Shown: piece by piece, positions 1 through 6,715 of the stretch | How the letters are laid out: every line of letters starts with the position of its first letter | Position numbering within the stretch: position 1 is the stretch's first letter | Source of the DNA: DATLCI01 sp046714215 | Lineage (GTDB): Bacteria; Acidobacteriota; Terriglobia; Terriglobales; Acidobacteriaceae | Length of the DNA stretch: 18,075 nucleotides | Direction of reading: 5' to 3' | NCBI GenBank assembly: GCA_046714215.1 | Contig: JBKKBM010000051.1 | Coordinates: forward strand, 1-18,075 | Notes under the pieces: model-generated | The model's input: only the letters and a program-made list of their open reading frames with translations | The model's database searches: none | What the model was told of the DNA's origin: nothing | Program-made: the position numbers and the translations under genes

Positions 1-884
1 CCGTCGGCGGTGGTCGCCTCCCACAGCGTGTGGTCCTTGAGCAGTTTCGAGACCAGCGCGGTATGCATGGCATGGCCAGCGCGGTCAGCCACCACGCGCC
101 CAAAGATGCGATGTCCCAACAGCGCCAGGTCGCCGATCAGGTCTAAGACTTTATGGCGAACGAACTCATCCGCATAACGCAGCGGGCCATTCTTGATGCC
201 GGTGGGCGTTAGCACCAGAGCATTTTCTTCTGACGCGCCGCGAATCAATCCCATCTTACGCATGGCTTCCGCTTCATGGAGAAAACCAAACGTGCGGGCA
301 GCGGCAATGTCGCGCCGATAGAAGTCGCCGTCCATGTCGGGCAGGCCATCGGCGTTGCGCCCCATCAGCTCGACTTCAAAACGCTCTTTGCCGATGAGTG
401 GATGCTTGAAGTCGATGGCGTAGGAAACGGAATATCCATTCGCGGGATAGACCGCGATGAACTTATCGCCATCGCGGACTTCCACTTCCGTGAGGATGCG
501 CAGATAGACGCGCTTCTTGCGCTGGGCCTTCAGGCCGGCTTTCAAGATCATCTCGACAAAGGGTTGCGCGCTGCCATCGAGGATGGGAAGTTCGAGGTTG
601 TCAAGTTCCACGATGGCGTTGTCCACGCCGATGCCGATGAAGGCGGAAAGCAAATGCTCGGTGGTGGAGATGAGCACGCCCTTTTTCATCAAGCTGGTGG
701 CGTAACTCACTTTCGCCACGTTGCGTCCCGTGGCTTCCACTTCGAAGCCGTCGAGATCAACTCGGCGGAAGACCACGCCCGTACCGCTGGCCGCGGGCAG
801 GATGCGCAACTTCACCGGAGCGCCGCTGTGCAAACCTACTCCGCTGCATTCCACTGCGGAACGTATTGTTTGTTCAAATGCCAA
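1..884 (-). CDS. lpxC: UDP-3-O-acyl-N-acetylglucosamine deacetylase LpxC (3' end off window)
   Basis: This is the zinc deacetylase that makes the committed step of lipid A synthesis in the cytoplasm. I translated the complement and found an uninterrupted frame of about 294 codons that leaves the window before its stop. Family motifs occur in order: GVGLHSG (residues 15-21), TTEHLLSAF with zinc ligand H77, LDGSAQPFV, RTFGFLHE, DEFVRHKVLDLIGDL with ligands H244 and D248, and GHAMH with H271. These match Aquifex H79/H238/D242/H265 in spacing. The start is TTG at 884: an in-frame TAG lies eight codons upstream, no ATG or GTG lies between, and the protein then opens like other LpxC proteins (AFEQTI before the GVGLHSG motif). 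No strong Shine-Dalgarno is visible. At about 294 residues it is close to the usual 300, so only a short tail is missing. It is the last gene of the leftward block. Confidence 0.95.
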   Translation of the reverse strand, partial: MAFEQTIRSAVECSGVGLHSGAPVKLRILPAASGTGVVFRRVDLDGFEVEATGRNVAKVSYATSLMKKGVLISTTEHLLSAFIGIGVDNAIVELDNLELPILDGSAQPFVEMILKAGLKAQRKKRVYLRILTEVEVRDGDKFIAVYPANGYSVSYAIDFKHPLIGKERFEVELMGRNADGLPDMDGDFYRRDIAAARTFGFLHEAEAMRKMGLIRGASEENALVLTPTGIKNGPLRYADEFVRHKVLDLIGDLALLGHRIFGRVVADRAGHAMHTALVSKLLKDHTLWEATTAD

Positions 885-940
885 AAATAGACCGACTTTC
901 GTCTAAGTAATAGATTACACGGGGAAGATAATGGTGCGGT

Positions 941-958
941 TGTGGCAAATAAGCCACA
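941..958. promoter_or_regulatory. Inverted repeat upstream of lpxC
   Basis: A perfect inverted repeat, TGTGGC-AAATAA-GCCACA, lies 57-74 bases before the lpxC start codon, in the 169-base gap between lpxC and the LolA-like gene. It could be an operator, or a 6-bp stem-loop in a read-through transcript. It resembles a CRP/FNR-type dyad but its half-sites are two bases further apart, so I do not assign a regulator. The rest of the gap (885-1053) holds only a 12-base near-repeat at 964-987. Confidence 0.35.
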
Positions 959-963
959 CTTTT

Positions 964-987
964 CGGGGATTTGGACGGGGATTGTGG
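964..987. repeat. Two-copy 12-bp near-tandem repeat
   Basis: CGGGGATTTGGA (964-975) is followed directly by CGGGGATTGTGG (976-987). The first nine bases are identical. It lies between the inverted repeat upstream of lpxC and the end of the LolA-like gene. It could be a slippage duplication or a pair of binding half-sites; nothing in the sequence decides. Confidence 0.4.
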
Positions 988-1053
988 GGCCCGTTAGAAC
1001 TGGAAGTAGATGTAAGGACTCACATTCACGGGAACGCCGGAGCAGGCAACGCG

Positions 1054-1860
1054 CTACTTCTTCTTCGCTCCGAAGTTCACCGGCGGCGGCGTGAACAGCG
1101 CGTCAGAGAAGCCGTTGTTGTAGCTGACGGTCTTGAGAAAGCGCTGGCCGAACATCTTGCCATTGCGGGTGCTGGTCAACAGGAATGGGGTTTGCACGCC
1201 GTCGACTAGGCGGTAGTTGTCGTACATATCAGACTCCTCCCACATCTCGCGCATCTCCACGTTCCGCCATGTGAAAGTCTTCTTCACCGGCAGCAAAGTC
1301 TTCAGGTCGAGGTAGAGGGTCACGCCCTGATTGGCGGCATTCATCAGGGTGATCTGGTGGACGCGCTTGGTCTCCGCGATGGTCTCGCCCTCATAGAAAA
1401 AGGCGGTCTTGGGATCCGCCGCCCACTCTTTCAGCACCTTCTCCAGGGTGAACTGCTTGCGCCGGAGATAGTCGGCGATCTCTTCCGCATTCTGTTCGCG
1501 GGTGCCGTGGTAGGTAGTCTCGTAGCCCTTTTCGCCAGTGTGGATGATGACCCAGTCGCCATCGCGAAAAAAGTCAAAGCGCTCGCGGTCGAAATAAGCG
1601 TAGGAGCGGGTGAAGGGAAGACCCACGCCGCGCGAGGCGCCGGTGCGGTCGAAGCCATAGCCGCGGCCTTCTTGCTTCACATCCTTGATATTAAGGTACG
1701 CCTTGCCGCCCAATACCTGGATCGACTGCTGAACGAGCTGTTTCGCCTTCTGCGCCCCCACGTCAGCGGGATTGGTTACCACCGGAGCGGTCTTGGTCAC
1801 CGGCGCCGACTGGGCCAGCGCCACGCCGGATATCACTAGAATTAAAAACAACAATCGCAT
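1054..1860 (-). CDS. Exported LolA-like protein of unknown function
   Basis: A 268-residue protein starting with a clear Sec signal peptide: MRL, a hydrophobic core to about residue 16, and a likely cut after ALA at residues 14-16. The mature part begins with Gln and a Thr/Pro/Val-rich stretch. From about residue 33 it has a helical KAKQLVQQSIQVLGG segment followed by alternating beta-rich stretches such as GVTLYLDLKTLLPVKKTF and VDGVQTPFLLTSTRNGK. This resembles the periplasmic LolA/LolB-fold proteins often annotated as outer membrane lipoprotein-sorting proteins in Acidobacteriota. There is no lipobox Cys, so it is probably soluble in the periplasm. It begins 70 bases after adenosine deaminase on the same strand, preceded by an AAAGG Shine-Dalgarno, and lpxC follows. 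The envelope neighbour fits, but I cannot name its ligand. The fold assignment is inference; the export signal is directly visible. Confidence 0.75.
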   Translation of the reverse strand: MRLLFLILVISGVALAQSAPVTKTAPVVTNPADVGAQKAKQLVQQSIQVLGGKAYLNIKDVKQEGRGYGFDRTGASRGVGLPFTRSYAYFDRERFDFFRDGDWVIIHTGEKGYETTYHGTREQNAEEIADYLRRKQFTLEKVLKEWAADPKTAFFYEGETIAETKRVHQITLMNAANQGVTLYLDLKTLLPVKKTFTWRNVEMREMWEESDMYDNYRLVDGVQTPFLLTSTRNGKMFGQRFLKTVSYNNGFSDALFTPPPVNFGAKKK

Positions 1861-1930
1861 GAAGCCTTTCGCTAGATCGCCAATTTGTTAGATGCAAAGT
1901 ACGACAAGAGTAACTGAACCCAGCCGCTGT

Positions 1931-2920
1931 CTATAAGTCGCTATAGGCTGCCGTGAGCCGCTCCGCCAGTTCGTGCTTGAGCGCCTCCGGGGCGAAACTC
2001 GCGCGGATGGCATACAGATTGGCTTGCAGGAACTCTTTATTCCAGCCAAAGGCGTCATGCAGGCGGTGATATTCGTCCGTCAGGCTAAGGTTGTTGACCG
2101 TGCGCGAGTCGGTGTTGATGTTGAACGAGACGCCCGAGTCCGGCAGGTCGCGGATGGGGTGATCCCCATAGATCTCATACATATTGGTTTGCACGTTGCT
2201 GCTGGGACAAACTTCCAGATGGATGCCGGTCTTGCGCAGGTGGCCCATCAATTCTGGATCCTCCACGCTGCGAACGCCATGCCCGATGCGTGACGGCGTG
2301 AAGTGTTCGAGCGTTTGCCAGACGCTCTCCGGCCCGCTGGCCTCACCGGCGTGGGCAATGCGTCCCAGTTTCTTTTCCGCCGCATAGGCGAAGGCGGAGA
2401 TGTGCGCATCCACGGGAAAGCCGGCCTCATCGCCCGCGATATCGAGGGCGACCACGCGACGTCCGCGAAATCTTTCCACGAGTTTTACTGTTTCCATGCT
2501 CTGCGCGCCGGAATAGTGCCGCAAGGTGCAGAGGATGAGTCCCGCATGGATGCCGGTCTCTTTGCTCGCGGCGTCCAGAGCGGAGTCCACCACATCCACC
2601 ACCTGCTCCGGCTTCATGCCCTGATCCAGATGCAACAGTGGCGCGAAGCGGACTTCCACGTAGATCAGGTTGTCGCGGCGGAGTTGCGCGAAGAGGTCTT
2701 CGACGGCGAGCTGCAGATTTTCTTCCGTCTGCATCAGCGCGATGCTCTTCGGCGGACGCTTCAGGAAGTCGACAAGATTGGTGCAGCGTGCGGGCGCGAT
2801 GAATTCATCGTCAAACTGCGCGCGCGTCACGGAAGGCTTCAGCCGCGAGACCAGCCGATAACTCAGCGAGCAATCGAGATGCAGGTGCAACTCGACCTTG
2901 GGGATACGGCGCAGATCCAT
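1931..2920 (-). CDS. add: Adenosine deaminase family protein
   Basis: A 329-residue cytoplasmic metal-dependent deaminase of the amidohydrolase superfamily; the expected reaction is adenosine to inosine. The N-terminal HLHLD supplies zinc ligands H12 and H14, HAGEA supplies H190 and catalytic E193, RIGHG follows, and NTDSRT supplies the metal Asp D271. Length is normal for the family. Two substitutions stand out: the usual HLDGS is HLDCS (C17), and the Asp pair NTDD is NTDS, so the second Asp, which contacts the purine in animal enzymes, is Ser. Actinobacterial Add proteins also lack that second Asp, so activity is not excluded, but specificity could differ. The start is an ATG six bases after the SDR stop, so the two genes are almost certainly cotranscribed. 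A related nucleoside or aminofutalosine substrate is the main alternative. Confidence 0.88.
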   Translation of the reverse strand: MDLRRIPKVELHLHLDCSLSYRLVSRLKPSVTRAQFDDEFIAPARCTNLVDFLKRPPKSIALMQTEENLQLAVEDLFAQLRRDNLIYVEVRFAPLLHLDQGMKPEQVVDVVDSALDAASKETGIHAGLILCTLRHYSGAQSMETVKLVERFRGRRVVALDIAGDEAGFPVDAHISAFAYAAEKKLGRIAHAGEASGPESVWQTLEHFTPSRIGHGVRSVEDPELMGHLRKTGIHLEVCPSSNVQTNMYEIYGDHPIRDLPDSGVSFNINTDSRTVNNLSLTDEYHRLHDAFGWNKEFLQANLYAIRASFAPEALKHELAERLTAAYSDL

Positions 2921-2926
2921 GAGTGA

Positions 2927-3697
2927 TTATCCCGTGAGCACCGCTCCGCCGTTGACGTTCAAGACCTCACCGGTGATGAACCCGGCGTGGGGCGAGCAGA
3001 GGAAGAGGATGGCGGCGGCGATCTCGTCGGGCGTGCCCACGCGGCCCAGCGGGATAGTGCGGAAGATCTTCTCGCGCATGGCGGGGTCGTTGATGGCGGG
3101 CGCGGCCATGTCGGTGTCTACCCATCCCGGCGCCACGCAGTTCACGAGGATGCCCTCCGGCGCCAGCTCCGTGGAAAGTCCCTTGACCATGCTGATGACC
3201 GCGCCCTTGCTGGCGGCGTAGTCGCAATGGAAGGCCTCGCCGCGCTGGCCCGCAGTGGAGCTGATGATGACCACGTGGCCGCCGGACTTCTGCATCTTCA
3301 TCTGCGCGACCCCGCTTTTGATGAGGCCGAAGACGCTGTCCAGGTTGATGCCCATAGTGTTCTTCCACTGGCTTTCAGACATCCGGTCAATGGGGACGTC
3401 CTGCGCCGGCCAGATCCCGTGGTTGACCACCAGGATATCGAGGCGTCCGTAGCGGCGGACGGCTTGCTCCACCATCTCACCGCCGGACTCCGCGTGGTCG
3501 AGCTGGACTTGCATGAAGGCGCAAGCATCGCGTCCGCATTCGCGGACCAGATTCTCCGCATCGGCTTGCGCGCGGTGGTAGTTGAAGAAGACCTGGGCGC
3601 CGGCCTGGACGAACATCTTCACCGTGGCGGCGCCAATACCGCGCGAGCCGCCGGTGACCAGCGCGACTTTCCCGGAGAGGTCTAGCGTGACGGGCAT
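2927..3697 (-). CDS. SDR-family oxidoreductase, FabG-like
   Basis: A 256-residue classical short-chain dehydrogenase/reductase that would use NAD(P)H to reduce a ketone or oxidise an alcohol in the cytoplasm. It has the dinucleotide motif TGGSRGIG at residues 15-22, NHG in place of the more usual NAG, and the catalytic set S147, Y160 and K164 in YAASKG. It ends with VNGGAVLTG, like FabG. I chose the ATG at 3697 because the protein then opens MPVTLDLSGKVALVTGG, as FabG relatives do; an ATG at 3736 would add 13 residues that do not look like the family. Good FabG likeness does not prove a role in fatty-acid synthesis: there is no acpP, fabF or fabD nearby, and its partner is adenosine deaminase, which starts six bases downstream. 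The substrate is unknown. Confidence 0.88.
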   Translation of the reverse strand: MPVTLDLSGKVALVTGGSRGIGAATVKMFVQAGAQVFFNYHRAQADAENLVRECGRDACAFMQVQLDHAESGGEMVEQAVRRYGRLDILVVNHGIWPAQDVPIDRMSESQWKNTMGINLDSVFGLIKSGVAQMKMQKSGGHVVIISSTAGQRGEAFHCDYAASKGAVISMVKGLSTELAPEGILVNCVAPGWVDTDMAAPAINDPAMREKIFRTIPLGRVGTPDEIAAAILFLCSPHAGFITGEVLNVNGGAVLTG

Positions 3698-3813
3698 GAT
3701 GCCTGACAGGGTAGTGAAGGGACGGGCGGGACGCAAGCGCTGGGTGTGAATTCGGGTGTTCCGGTGGCGCAGGCCTTCGGTCTGCGATTCCAGGTCTACG
3801 ATTCACCGCCCTA

Positions 3814-3819
3814 TATAAT
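3814..3819 (+). promoter_or_regulatory. Perfect -10 box for the thioesterase gene
   Basis: A consensus TATAAT hexamer lies 32 bases before the ATG at 3852, with transcription expected to begin around 3826. No good -35 hexamer sits 16-18 bases upstream (about CAGGTC), so this may be an activator-dependent or weak promoter. It lies in the divergent gap between the leftward SDR gene and the rightward thioesterase. A GC-rich inverted repeat, GCAGGC-CTTCG-GTCTGC (3769-3785, one G-T pair), lies just upstream in the same gap. Confidence 0.5.
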
Positions 3820-3851
3820 CTGGGCTTTAGCCCTCAGTTTTAAGGAGAGAA

Positions 3852-4244
3852 ATGGCCAAGCCCGTTCCTGTCGGCACTCGCGCTGAGGTCAAGCGCACGG
3901 TCGAATTCAAGCACACGCTCTCGTCGCACATGGAGAAACTGCCTCCGGTGCTGACCACGCCGGTCATGATCGGCTGGATGGAGTTGGCCTGCTACCTTGC
4001 CACCGAACCCTTCTGCGAAGGCGACGAAACCACCGTGGGTACGGCCATCAACATCCGCCACTTGGCGCCTACCGGCATCGGCAGCGAAGTCACTGCCGAC
4101 GCGGTGCTGGAAAAGATCGACGGCCGCTTCCACATCTTCAAAGTCACCGCCCGGGATGAGCAAAAGGTCATCGGCGACGGTCACGTGCATCGGGCGTTCG
4201 TCAGCTTTGCCAAGTTCGTGGAGAAGCAGGGCGTGAAAAAGTAA
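3852..4244 (+). CDS. Hotdog-fold acyl-CoA thioesterase, FlK-like
   Basis: A 130-residue single hotdog-domain protein. It resembles the fluoroacetyl-CoA thioesterase FlK group: TPVMIGWMELA, then NIRHLAPTG, then HVHRAFV. Residues T36, E44 and H70 line up with the Streptomyces FlK triad T42/E50/H76, with identical intervals of 8 and 26. The ATG start has a strong AAGGAG Shine-Dalgarno at 3841-3846 and a TATAAT box upstream. It has its own promoter region and is followed by 115 bases before the kinase, so it appears monocistronic. Most FlK relatives have no known fluorinated substrate and probably hydrolyse some short acyl-CoA. That role is inference, whereas the residue pattern is visible. Confidence 0.82.
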   Translation: MAKPVPVGTRAEVKRTVEFKHTLSSHMEKLPPVLTTPVMIGWMELACYLATEPFCEGDETTVGTAINIRHLAPTGIGSEVTADAVLEKIDGRFHIFKVTARDEQKVIGDGHVHRAFVSFAKFVEKQGVKK

Positions 4245-4311
4245 ATCGGCGACTTTCCAGGCGCGGCCTACTGCTGCGGACCTTTGCGCACCTTGCGCCC
4301 GCCGGGCGAAC

Positions 4312-4324
4312 CACATAGTATGTG
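4312..4324. promoter_or_regulatory. 13-bp inverted repeat upstream of the kinase gene
   Basis: CACATA-G-TATGTG is a perfect 6+1+6 dyad, 36-48 bases before the GTG start at 4360. It overlaps a weak -10-like TAGTAT (4317-4322) whose possible -35, TTGCGC at 4293-4298, is poor. It is a candidate operator for the regulator gene, but could be chance. The rest of the gap (4245-4359) shows only a 5-bp CGCCC-GCC-GGGCG stem and no U-tract terminator. Confidence 0.3.
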
Positions 4325-4359
4325 CATCCAGTTCTTCTTCCTTCTCGAGAGTGGGGCGT

Positions 4360-6636
4360 GTGATCGGAGAAACCGTTTCGCATTACCGGGTCATCGGCAA
4401 GTTGGGCAGCGGCGGCATGGGTGTGGTGTATGAGGCGGAGGACATCCGTCTAGGCCGCCGGGTGGCGCTGAAGATCCTGCCGGCGGAGTTGGCGCGCGAA
4501 CCCCTGTCACTCGAGCGGTTCGAACGCGAGGCTCGTTCGGCCTCGGCGCTGAACCATCCGAATATCTGCACCATCTACGAGATCGATGAATTTCAGGGTC
4601 AGCACTTCATCAGTATGGAGTTGATGGAGGGCGATTCGTTGTCAGAAAAGATGCAGCGCGGACTGATGTCGGTGGAAGCGCTGCTGCCGCTAGCCATCCA
4701 GATAGCGGACGCGCTGGAAGCGGCGCACGCCAAGAACATTCTCCATCGCGACATCAAGCCGGCCAACATCTTCATCACCAGCCGCGGGCAGGCAAAAGTA
4801 CTGGACTTCGGATTAGCCAAGCTGGAGCCGGCGCGGCGGCACGTCGCCGCCGGTGACGGAGCGGCCGCTGCGATGTCACGGGACGAAACGGTATCGCCCC
4901 ACGACCTGACCAGCCCAGGTACGCTCTTGGGAACGGTGGCCTACATGGCGCCGGAACAGGCCCGCGGACAGGTTACCGATGCGCGGGCCGACCTGTTCTC
5001 CTTCGGCACGGTCCTATATCAGATGTGCGTGGGCGCTCTGCCCTTCCGCGGCGAAACGTCGGCGGTGATCTTTGACGCCATCCTGAACAAAGATCCCGTG
5101 CCCCCGCTCAATCTCAACCCGCAGCTACCCGCGGAGCTGCAACGCATCATCCTGAAAGCGCTTGAAAAAGACCGTTCGTTGCGCTATCAGACTGCCGCCG
5201 ACGTCAAGACTGATCTGATGAGGCTCAAGCGCGATCAGGAATCAGGCTCGAAGCTCACAGAGTCGGCGGAACGCGGCTCCGGAAGCGGGCGTGTGGCCAC
5301 GGCGCCCGCCGCGCCCGCGGAGAAATCCGTCGCCGTACTGTATTTCGACAACCTCGGCGGCGGCGAGGAAGATGAGTACTTCCGCGACGGCATCACCGAG
5401 GATGTGATCACGGAGTTGTCAAAGATCCGCGAGCTGCGCATTTTTCCCCGATCGGCCATGTTGAGCTATCGGGACAAGCCGGTGAGCGCGCCCGCAGTGG
5501 GACGGGAATTGAATGCCGCGTACATCCTGGAGGGTAGCCTGCGACGCGCGGGCAACCGGCTGCGCATCACCGCGCAACTGGTGGAGACGCGGACCGGGCA
5601 CTCGGTATGGGCGGAACGTTACGATCGGCAACTGGAAGACGTGTTCGCCATCCAGGATGAGATCGCGCAGAATATCGCTAAAGCCCTGCGCGTAGCGTTG
5701 ACCGAGCAGGAAAAGCGCGAGATCGAAAAAGTGCCGACCGCCAATGTGCAGGCCTACGACTATTATCTGCGGGGCCGGCAATTCTTCCATCAGTTCCGCC
5801 GCAAGGGTATGGAGTTTGCGCGCCAGATGTTCACCCGGGCGATCGAGATCGATCCGAACTATGCGCGCGCGTATGCCGGTCTGGCCGATTGCTGTTCGTT
5901 CCTCCAGTTTTACTGGCAACCGAGTGACGACAATGTCCGACAGGCCGAGCAGGCCAGCGAGCGGGCCCTGCAACTCGATCCCGAACTGGCGGAAGCCCAC
6001 GCGGCGCGCGGACACGCCTTCTCGCTCACCGGCCGCCACGAAGAAGCGCAAAAAGAATTCGAAACCGCCATCCGGCTGAATCCGGAGCTGTTCGAGGCAT
6101 ATTACTTCTATGCCCGCTCCTGCCTGATCCACGGACGACTGCAAAAGGCGGTTGCGCTGTTCGAGCATGCCTGCCGTACGCGCCCGGAGGATTATCAGGC
6201 GCCGGCGCTGCTCGCCAACGTCTTGGATGGCATCGATCCCCAGGGTGAACCTACTCGGCAAGCGCACCAGCGAGCGTTGCAGGTGATCAAGAAGCACCTG
6301 GAGATCCAGTCGGACGATGTGCGCGCGTTGTACCTCGGCGCCCAAAGCTTGTGCCGTTTGGGGGAGAACGACCGCGGGCTGGAATGGGCTGGCCGGGCAC
6401 TGGCGCTGGATCCTGAGGACTCTGCGGTCTGCTACAACGTGGGCTGCATTTACGCCATTCTCGGAGACAATCAGCGCGCCATCGACTGCCTGGAGAATGC
6501 CGTGAAATACGGCTTTGGCGATCAGAACATCATCCGCAACGACCCCTATCTGCGCGTACTGCACGGCGAGCCGCGGTATCAGGAACTCCTAGCGCGTACG
6601 ACCAAGGCCGAGGCATCCCACTGGGGCGGGCGTTAA
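4360..6636 (+). CDS. Serine/threonine protein kinase with TolB-like domain and TPRs
   Basis: A 758-residue three-part regulator. Residues 9-290 form a Hanks-type (PknB-like) kinase with every key residue: glycine loop GSGGMGVV, ATP-anchoring K38, HRDIKPAN with D131 and N136, DFG starting at D149, and APE at 197-199. About 30 Ser/Gly/Ala-rich residues follow. Residues 322-450 are a TolB-like domain of the type found beside adenylate cyclases (KSVAVLYFDNL, YFRDGITEDV, ILEGSLRRAGNRLRI). From about 460 to the end there are several TPR units (for example AIEIDPNYARAYAGLADC and AIRLNPELFEAYYFYARS). I see no transmembrane helix, unlike many related kinases, so it should be cytoplasmic. I prefer the GTG at 4360, giving MIGETVSHYRVIGKLG as in relatives, with GAGAG eight bases upstream; a GTG at 4351 would add three residues. 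It probably senses or scaffolds partners through the TPRs; its substrates are unknown. Confidence 0.93.
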   Translation: MIGETVSHYRVIGKLGSGGMGVVYEAEDIRLGRRVALKILPAELAREPLSLERFEREARSASALNHPNICTIYEIDEFQGQHFISMELMEGDSLSEKMQRGLMSVEALLPLAIQIADALEAAHAKNILHRDIKPANIFITSRGQAKVLDFGLAKLEPARRHVAAGDGAAAAMSRDETVSPHDLTSPGTLLGTVAYMAPEQARGQVTDARADLFSFGTVLYQMCVGALPFRGETSAVIFDAILNKDPVPPLNLNPQLPAELQRIILKALEKDRSLRYQTAADVKTDLMRLKRDQESGSKLTESAERGSGSGRVATAPAAPAEKSVAVLYFDNLGGGEEDEYFRDGITEDVITELSKIRELRIFPRSAMLSYRDKPVSAPAVGRELNAAYILEGSLRRAGNRLRITAQLVETRTGHSVWAERYDRQLEDVFAIQDEIAQNIAKALRVALTEQEKREIEKVPTANVQAYDYYLRGRQFFHQFRRKGMEFARQMFTRAIEIDPNYARAYAGLADCCSFLQFYWQPSDDNVRQAEQASERALQLDPELAEAHAARGHAFSLTGRHEEAQKEFETAIRLNPELFEAYYFYARSCLIHGRLQKAVALFEHACRTRPEDYQAPALLANVLDGIDPQGEPTRQAHQRALQVIKKHLEIQSDDVRALYLGAQSLCRLGENDRGLEWAGRALALDPEDSAVCYNVGCIYAILGDNQRAIDCLENAVKYGFGDQNIIRNDPYLRVLHGEPRYQELLARTTKAEASHWGGR

Positions 6637-6700
6637 ACGCCAAGCGCGGCCGCTTCGGAACCAGGAAGCCGTCTGACCCGAATCCGATGGCAGCTGCGGC

Positions 6701-6706
6701 TACAAT
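6701..6706 (+). promoter_or_regulatory. -10 box of tgt, suggesting a leaderless transcript
   Basis: TACAAT, one mismatch from consensus, ends nine bases before the GTG start codon at 6716. Transcription normally starts six to eight bases after the -10 box, which would put the mRNA 5' end within about three bases of the start codon. No Shine-Dalgarno lies between. No good -35 is visible at 16-18 bases. Confidence 0.45.
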
Positions 6707-6715
6707 TCCAAGACA

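Noticed and set aside
276..890. A 204-codon plus-strand open frame at the left edge
   Set aside because: The complementary strand reads as LpxC with all catalytic residues, so this is its antisense shadow.
941..958. CRP/FNR-type binding site
   Set aside because: The TGTG...CACA half-sites are two bases further apart than the CRP/FNR spacing, so only a generic dyad is reported.
3698..3736. Longer SDR start at ATG 3736
   Set aside because: It adds 13 residues unlike the family; ATG 3697 gives the normal N-terminus directly before the nucleotide-binding strand.
5419..6564. A 381-codon open frame on the minus strand opposite the kinase gene
   Set aside because: It mirrors the TPR coding region, has no recognisable domain or start signal, and is expected from high GC content. 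The plus-strand product has clear family motifs.
6641..6656. Possible terminator after the kinase gene (AAGCG-CGGC-CGCTT)
   Set aside because: Only a 5-bp stem with no T-run; too weak to call.
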